In this document: positions 15,008 through 19,127 of the stretch, piece after piece | Numbering within the stretch: position 1 is the stretch's first letter | Layout of the letters: the number at the start of each line of letters is the position of its first letter | Source: an uncultured Collinsella sp. | GTDB taxonomy: Bacteria; Actinomycetota; Coriobacteriia; Coriobacteriales; Coriobacteriaceae | DNA length: 19,127 nucleotides | Direction of reading: 5' to 3' | NCBI GenBank assembly: GCA_900757505.1 | Contig: CAAEOE010000036.1 | Coordinates: 1-19,127 of the forward strand | The notes under the pieces: model-generated | Database searches by the model: none | What the model was told of the DNA's origin: nothing | Seen by the model: the letters and a program-made list of their open reading frames with translations, nothing else | Program-made: the position numbers and the translations under genes

Positions 15008-16143
15008 TCTACCTGGATAACGCGGCGACGACCATGCACAAGCCGCAGGAGGTCATCGATGCCGTGACGCAGGCGATGTGTTCGCTTGGCAATGCCGGGC
15101 GCGGGGCCACGTCGGGTGCCCTCGATGCCGCGCGTACGATTCACGCTTGCCGCGCCAAGCTCGCGCGCCTTTTTGGTTGCCCGAGGGCGGACCATGTGTG
15201 TTTTACGCCCAACTCTACGGCGGCGCTCAACACCGCCATCAACGGGGTGGTGCACCCCGGCGACCATGTGGTCACAACGGTGCTCGAGCACAACTCCGTG
15301 CTGCGTCCGCTCAACCGCCTGTCGGCAGAGCAGGGTGTTACCGTTGAGCATGCGGGCTGTGATACCAGCGGCGTTCTCGACTACGACGAGCTCGAGCGGC
15401 TAGTCACGCCCGGTACGCGTGTCGTGGTTGTGACGCACGCCTCCAACGTGACCGGCAACGCGGTCGACATTGCGCGCGTAGCGGCCATGGCCCATGCGGC
15501 GGGTGCGCTTGTGATCGTCGATGCCTCGCAGTCTGCCGGTACGGCGCGTGTCGATATGCAGGCCATGGGACTCGACGTCGTGTGCTTTACCGGCCACAAG
15601 GGGCTCATGGGTCCGCAGGGGACCGGCGGCCTGGCCGTGGCGGAGGGCGTTGACGTGGCTCCGTGGGCCATGGGCGGCACGGGCGTGCACAGCTTCGATG
15701 CGCTGCAGCCGCTTGAGTGGCCCACGCGACTTGAGGCGGGCACGCTCAACGGTCACGGCATCGCGGGACTATCTGCCGGTCTCGACTTTATCGAGGCACA
15801 AGGCGGGGTCGAGGCGATCGCGGCGCATGAGCGCTCGCTTGCAGAGCGCTTCCTCGCCGGTGTTCGCGAAATCCCCGGCATTGCGCTCTACGGTGCGTTT
15901 GACCAGCCCGTGCGCTCGGCGATCGTCTCACTCAACGTGGGTGATATCGACTCTGCTGAGATCTCGGACGCGCTCATGCAAGGGTGGGGGATTGCGACGC
16001 GCCCCGGCGCCCATTGCGCTCCGCTCATGCACCGCGCACTCGGGACCGAGCGCCAGGGTATCGTTCGCTTCTCGTTTGGGTATTTCAACACGGACGAGGA
16101 AGTCGATACCGCGATTGACGCTTTGCGCGATTTAGCCTGCTAG
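15004..16143 (+). CDS. Cysteine desulfurase / selenocysteine lyase-like PLP enzyme (NifS/Csd family)
   Basis: A 379-residue class V aminotransferase-fold enzyme that removes S (or Se) from cysteine (or selenocysteine) as an enzyme-bound persulfide or selenosulfide. Seen: MIYLDNAATTMHKP at the N-terminus, VDASQSAG with the PLP-binding aspartate, the Schiff-base lysine K199 in CFTGHKGLMGPQGTGG, and the catalytic cysteine C338 in RPGAHCAPLMH. Known: a desulfurase subfamily of this type sits beside selD in selenium-dependent molybdenum hydroxylase loci, for example in Enterococcus faecalis. The start is the ATG overlapping the DUF3343 stop; upstream in-frame GTG codons lie inside that gene. It is the last gene before a terminator. 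Confidence 0.93.
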   Translation: MIYLDNAATTMHKPQEVIDAVTQAMCSLGNAGRGATSGALDAARTIHACRAKLARLFGCPRADHVCFTPNSTAALNTAINGVVHPGDHVVTTVLEHNSVLRPLNRLSAEQGVTVEHAGCDTSGVLDYDELERLVTPGTRVVVVTHASNVTGNAVDIARVAAMAHAAGALVIVDASQSAGTARVDMQAMGLDVVCFTGHKGLMGPQGTGGLAVAEGVDVAPWAMGGTGVHSFDALQPLEWPTRLEAGTLNGHGIAGLSAGLDFIEAQGGVEAIAAHERSLAERFLAGVREIPGIALYGAFDQPVRSAIVSLNVGDIDSAEISDALMQGWGIATRPGAHCAPLMHRALGTERQGIVRFSFGYFNTDEEVDTAIDALRDLAC

Positions 16144-16157
16144 AGCGTATATACTTG

Positions 16158-16188
16158 CGGGACGGGTGTTTTTGCCCGTCCCGTTTTT
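16158..16188 (+). terminator. Rho-independent terminator after the selenium unit
   Basis: A perfect 9-bp stem (CGGGACGGG/CCCGTCCCG) with an eight-base loop and TTTTTGTTT. Only 23 bases separate its T run from the next start codon. Confidence 0.9.
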
Positions 16189-16211
16189 GTTTCGACCCGA
16201 AAGGTGTGCAT

Positions 16212-17570
16212 ATGGCCTCATCCGCTCCGCGCGGTTTGCGCTCCGACCATGTCGTTACCGTCGGTATTGCGCTGTTCTCGATGCTCTTTGGTGCCGGTAA
16301 CCTCATCATTCCGCCGCTGCTGGCACTTCAGGCCGGCACGGCCACGCCGCTTGCCATGATTGGCTTTTTGATTGCCGCTATCGGTCTGCCTGTTATGGGA
16401 TTTATCGCCGTGGCGCTCGCCGGAACGGCGCGCGAGCTTGCCGGCCGCGTGCACCCCAAGTTTGGCGAATTCTTCGTTGCGGCGGTGTATCTGGCCATCG
16501 GCCCGTGCCTGGCCATTCCGCGCACGAGCTCTACGGCGTTCGAAATGCTGGTGCCGCTGCTACCCGAGGGCGTTTCGCTCGGCACGGCACGTCTGGTGTT
16601 TGCGATTGGGTTCTTCGTCGTCGCGTTTGCGCTCACGCTGCGCCCGGGTGTCATCACACGCGTGCTCGGTCGCATTACGGGTCCCGCGCTCATTGCGCTC
16701 ATCGTGCTGGTCGTGGGTGCTGCCGTGATCTCGCCGCTGGGACCGGCTGCCGCGCCTCAGGCTCCCTACGATGCAGGCGCCGCCGTGCAGGGCTTTCTGA
16801 CTGGCTATCAGACCATGGACCTGCTCGCGTCGCTCGCCTTCGGCATCATCATCGCCGAGACCATCCACGAGTTGGGTGTTACCGATGACAAGCGCGTGGC
16901 CTTTGAGATTTCGCGTTCCGGTGTGATCGCCGGCGTGCTCATGGCCATCATCTACTGTGGCTTGGGCCTTGCCGGTATGCAGCTCGGCACCGTGATGCCC
17001 GACGCCACCAATGGCGCTGCCATTCTTGCCCGCTCTGCCTCCATGCACTTTGGTCTTGCAGGCACGGTCGTGGTCTTCGCCATCTTCTTCCTTGCCTGCA
17101 TGAACGTGTGCATCGGCCTCATCAGCTGCTGCTCGCGCTACTTCTGCGAGACGTATGTGGTTAAAGGGGGAGCAGAGGCCTCCGAGGAGGCCATGCGCCG
17201 CCCCTTTGCGGTTCTCGCCTTTGTGTTCGCCGCATTTTCGTGCGTGCTCTCCAACGTGGGCCTCGACGTGATCCTCATGTTCTCGGTGCCCATGCTCAAC
17301 GCCTTGTATCCCGTTGCCATCGTACTGGTGCTGATGGGCCTGGTGCACGGTTTTTGCGACGCGCATCCGCAAGTGTGGGTCTGGGTCGGCGGCGTGGTCG
17401 CCGTGCAGAGTGTGATCACCTCGGTCCGCGATGCGTTCTTTGCGGGCGCGTGGCTACCGTTCGATTCGCTGCCGTTGGCAGATATCGGTACTGCGTGGGC
17501 ACCGGTTGCTGTGGTGGCGTTTGTGATTGGTCTGGTTCATAGCAAGTTTGTCGCACATTCGAGGAGCTAG
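16212..17570 (+). CDS. brnQ: Branched-chain amino acid carrier, BrnQ/LIVCS family
   Basis: A 452-residue polytopic membrane protein that imports leucine, isoleucine or valine with sodium or protons. Seen: the family's N-terminal hallmark LFSMLFGAGNLIIPPLLALQAG, GPCLAIPRTSSTAFEM, GFLTGYQTMDLLASLAFG, and about twelve hydrophobic segments spread through the protein. The ATG at 16212 has AAAGG about eight bases upstream; the frame is open to 16155 but that part lies in the terminator hairpin. The gene stands alone: a terminator precedes it closely and the tRNA promoter follows. No dedicated promoter is evident in the 23 bases after the terminator, so it may depend on readthrough or on a TATACT just before the hairpin (16150-16155). 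Confidence 0.93.
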   Translation: MASSAPRGLRSDHVVTVGIALFSMLFGAGNLIIPPLLALQAGTATPLAMIGFLIAAIGLPVMGFIAVALAGTARELAGRVHPKFGEFFVAAVYLAIGPCLAIPRTSSTAFEMLVPLLPEGVSLGTARLVFAIGFFVVAFALTLRPGVITRVLGRITGPALIALIVLVVGAAVISPLGPAAAPQAPYDAGAAVQGFLTGYQTMDLLASLAFGIIIAETIHELGVTDDKRVAFEISRSGVIAGVLMAIIYCGLGLAGMQLGTVMPDATNGAAILARSASMHFGLAGTVVVFAIFFLACMNVCIGLISCCSRYFCETYVVKGGAEASEEAMRRPFAVLAFVFAAFSCVLSNVGLDVILMFSVPMLNALYPVAIVLVLMGLVHGFCDAHPQVWVWVGGVVAVQSVITSVRDAFFAGAWLPFDSLPLADIGTAWAPVAVVAFVIGLVHSKFVAHSRS

Positions 17571-17581
17571 GGTTTCTGCGC

Positions 17582-17610
17582 TTGCACAGGCGGGGAGTCT
17601 CCCCTATAAT
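17582..17610 (+). promoter_or_regulatory. Strong promoter of the tRNA pair
   Basis: TTGCAC, exactly 17 bases, then TATAAT, about 50 bases before tRNA-Pro. The spacer contains a perfect palindrome (GGGGAG-T-CTCCCC, 17592-17604). Confidence 0.8.
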
Positions 17611-17661
17611 TTCCTTCGCTTTGGGACACGCAAGGTTTAGACCTTAGCTGCTCAACACCTT

Positions 17662-17738
17662 CGGGACGTGGCGCAGTTTGGTAGCGCGCCTGCTTTGGGA
17701 GCAGGATGTCGCAGGTTCAAATCCTGTCGTCCCGACCA
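17662..17738 (+). tRNA. tRNA-Pro (anticodon TGG)
   Basis: A complete cloverleaf of 77 bases with acceptor stem CGGGACG/CGTCCCG, anticodon stem CCTGC/GCAGG with loop TTTGGGA, T-loop GGTTCAAATCC, and an encoded CCA end. Confidence 0.97.
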
Positions 17739-17744
17739 TATCTT

Positions 17745-17818
17745 GCGGGCGTAGTTCAATGGTAGAACCCCAGCCTTCCAAGCTGATGACGCGGGTTCGA
17801 TTCCCGTCGCCCGCTCCA
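17745..17818 (+). tRNA. tRNA-Gly (anticodon TCC)
   Basis: A complete cloverleaf of 74 bases with acceptor stem GCGGGCG/CGCCCGC, anticodon stem CAGC/GCTG region with loop CTTCCAA, T-loop GGTTCGATTCC, and an encoded CCA end. It is six bases after tRNA-Pro and presumably co-transcribed. Confidence 0.97.
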
Positions 17819-17829
17819 TAGGATAGATG

Positions 17830-17867
17830 AATGGCTCTGATTCCTTTTGGGAATCAGAGCCATTTTC
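17830..17867 (+). terminator. Rho-independent terminator of the tRNA pair
   Basis: A perfect 15-bp stem (AATGGCTCTGATTCC and its complement) with a TTTTG loop and a short T-rich tail. It may work in both directions because T or A runs flank both sides. Confidence 0.85.
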
Positions 17868-17900
17868 ATATACATGCCGGGGACCCCACATCTCCTCCTA

Positions 17901-17967
17901 AGTTGCGGTGAAATACGGACTGTTTTTCGGCTTTTATGGCCCATGTAGTCCGTATTTCACCGCAACT
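17901..17967 (+). repeat. Perfect 21-bp inverted repeat
   Basis: Arms 17901-17921 and 17947-17967, starting AGTTGCGGTGAAATACGG, are exact reverse complements around a 25-base loop. No T run follows, so it is not a standard terminator. A dispersed palindromic repeat or a small mobile element remnant is possible. The remaining 167 bases up to the next gene hold only a short AGCTTTTGG direct repeat (18062 and 18073) and no clear promoter. Confidence 0.9.
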
Positions 17968-18134
17968 ATTTGTAAGGTTGGATTTTGATGCCGTTGGGAG
18001 GGTCGTAGCGACCGTCTACCGAGAGTGGAATTATTTTTTGAAGCTCTGACCTGCGGCGTCAAGCTTTTGGTCAGCTTTTGGCAAGGCCTGCGGACGGAAG
18101 CATGCGATAGCGTAATGGTATTCTCTCCGCCGTG

Positions 18135-19127
18135 ATGGTTATGGGGTTGGCCATGCTCGATAAAGGCAAACATTTTCCGCAGTCATATGCAAGAATGCTA
18201 TTCTCGTCCGTTGGAATTCATCAAGATGGACAGCTGCTTATAACAATTGATCCTTGGGATGAACGCCGTGCGCGCGAGCTTATGCAGGAAGAGCTCATGC
18301 TTCGTCTTTACAACCATGTGTATGCGGATCCGGTCTATTGGAATAATCTTGGGGTTGAAGATCGCATCTTTCAGCTGGCATCCGCTATTGCGGTCGTTGA
18401 ACCGGATGCTGTGTTTTGCGGATCGACGGCAGCGCTGCTCTACGGCATCGGCTCGGCGTATACGCTTCTGGATAAAGTGCAAGTACTGCTGCCACGGTCT
18501 ACAAGGCGTGATACGTATGAGTTCGTTGAATACAAGCGCTGGCGGGCGGGCGAAGTGTGGCGGCTAGGTCTGTTTACACTGACGGATCCGTGTCGAACGG
18601 TTGTTGATATCGCTCGAACGAGCGCCTTTCGCTATGCGCTGGGCTATGTCGATGGCTTGGCCCGTGAGTACGATGTCGAACGCGAAGAACTGCGAGCATA
18701 CGCGCAGGCAAATTGCCGAGGGTTGCATGGCATCGCGCGTGCTTTTGACGTTTTTGAGTATATGGACGGCAGGTCAGACAATGGCGGCGAGTCTGAGGCG
18801 AGAGCAGCGATGATTCTCGCTGGGGTTGCCGCGCCCGAGCTTCAAGTTGAGATAACGCGACCGGGAAACGCTGGCTATTATCTAGCAGATTATGGCTGGC
18901 AGATGCCAGGCGGCTCATGGACGCTGGCAGAGCTGCATGGGCTAGGCAAGTTTGAAGACGAAGCTCAAAATGATCCAGAGCAGGCGGCGGCAAAAACGTA
19001 TCGAGCGGCCCTCATGCGCGACGCGAACCTTCGCGCCATGGGCCACAACGTCATTCATTTCAAACTCTCGGACACCTACGACGTAGAATCGTTCGGTGCC
19101 ATGATGCGCGGCTACGGCATTCCGACA
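18135..19127 (+). CDS. AbiEi/DUF559-like protein with a Vsr-type nuclease-like C-terminus, incomplete at the window end
   Basis: 331 codons are visible with no stop. The middle (about residues 85-165) has VVEPDAVFCGSTAALLYGI and LTDPCRTVVDIA, the pattern seen in AbiEi-antitoxin-like transcription-factor-type proteins. The C-terminal part has NGGESEARAAMILAGV (about 217-231), then a YLADYGW segment, AELHGLGKF, and RDANLRAMGHNVIHFK, resembling the DUF559/Vsr endonuclease-like fold common in actinobacterial proteins of unknown role; the usual core ExDG is ELHG here. Start is uncertain: ATG 18135, 18141 or 18153. Codons such as AGA, ATA and CTA, rare in the neighbours, and position after tRNA genes hint at transfer. 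No partner toxin is visible. Confidence 0.6.
   Translation, partial: MVMGLAMLDKGKHFPQSYARMLFSSVGIHQDGQLLITIDPWDERRARELMQEELMLRLYNHVYADPVYWNNLGVEDRIFQLASAIAVVEPDAVFCGSTAALLYGIGSAYTLLDKVQVLLPRSTRRDTYEFVEYKRWRAGEVWRLGLFTLTDPCRTVVDIARTSAFRYALGYVDGLAREYDVEREELRAYAQANCRGLHGIARAFDVFEYMDGRSDNGGESEARAAMILAGVAAPELQVEITRPGNAGYYLADYGWQMPGGSWTLAELHGLGKFEDEAQNDPEQAAAKTYRAALMRDANLRAMGHNVIHFKLSDTYDVESFGAMMRGYGIPT

Noticed and set aside
16150..16155. TATACT as the promoter of brnQ
   Set aside because: No -35 at usable distance, and transcription would start inside the terminator stem; kept only as a remark.
17652..17944. Minus-strand open frames across the tRNA genes with RATGIEPASSAWKAG-like and RRESNPRHQLG-like translations
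   Set aside because: These are the well-known spurious peptides obtained by translating the antisense of tRNA genes; the tRNAs explain the sequence fully.
17901..17967. The 21-bp inverted repeat as a Rho-independent terminator
   Set aside because: The loop is 25 bases and no T run follows either arm end.
1..19127. CRISPR array, insertion sequence or prophage
   Set aside because: No regularly spaced direct repeats, transposase, integrase or phage structural genes were seen.

Overview
The window looks like chromosomal DNA of a high-GC anaerobic actinobacterium of the Coriobacteriia. Gene content and style fit a Collinsella-like gut organism, but that assignment is inference because there is no rRNA or other phylogenetic marker here. 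Genes are tightly packed, mostly on the + strand, and several are clearly arranged in operons.

Layout. (1) 1-2185, minus strand: the 5' part of a diacylglycerol-kinase-type lipid kinase, and a CLC anion transporter whose pore motifs resemble the fluoride-exporting CLC-F subclass. (2) 2396-4195, plus strand: moeA and a mogA/moaB-type gene for the last steps of molybdenum cofactor synthesis, closed by a terminator. (3) 4232-7854: molybdate ABC transporter modA-modB-modC behind a palindromic operator, closed by a terminator. ModB carries an unusual N-terminal exported domain. (4) 7892-16188: a long regulated unit. It starts with an operator-like cluster resembling the modA one, a 22-codon leader ORF and a 5' leader that can fold like a riboswitch. 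Then come two paralogous 2-hydroxyacyl-CoA-dehydratase/double-cubane-cluster proteins (YjiM-like), their ATP-dependent activase (YjiL-like), a GT4 glycosyltransferase, selD, yedF, a DUF3343 gene and a NifS-like cysteine desulfurase, ending in a terminator. Two copies of a covarying hairpin repeat follow the two double-cubane genes. (5) 16212-17570: a BrnQ-type branched-chain amino acid carrier. (6) 17582-17864: a promoter, tRNA-Pro(TGG), tRNA-Gly(TCC) and a terminator. (7) 17901-19127: a perfect 21-bp inverted repeat, then an incomplete gene resembling AbiEi/DUF559-type proteins, with codon use unlike the rest.

The central observation is that selD (12999-14048) contains an in-frame TGA at codon 17, exactly where SelD proteins carry their catalytic Cys or Sec. 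A bacterial SECIS-like hairpin lies just downstream. SelD is therefore itself a selenoprotein and the host must decode UGA as selenocysteine; a conventional ORF call truncates the gene.

How the parts may fit together: moeA, mogA and modABC supply molybdenum cofactor. The selD-yedF-DUF3343-csd block mobilises and activates selenium. Both metals-and-selenium supplies are needed by enzymes such as Sec-containing formate dehydrogenase or selenium-dependent molybdenum hydroxylases, none of which is in this window. The double-cubane pair, its activase and a glycosyltransferase that overlaps selD sit in the same transcription unit as the selenium genes. This suggests either a selenium-linked reductive system or a selenosugar-type product; both are hypotheses.
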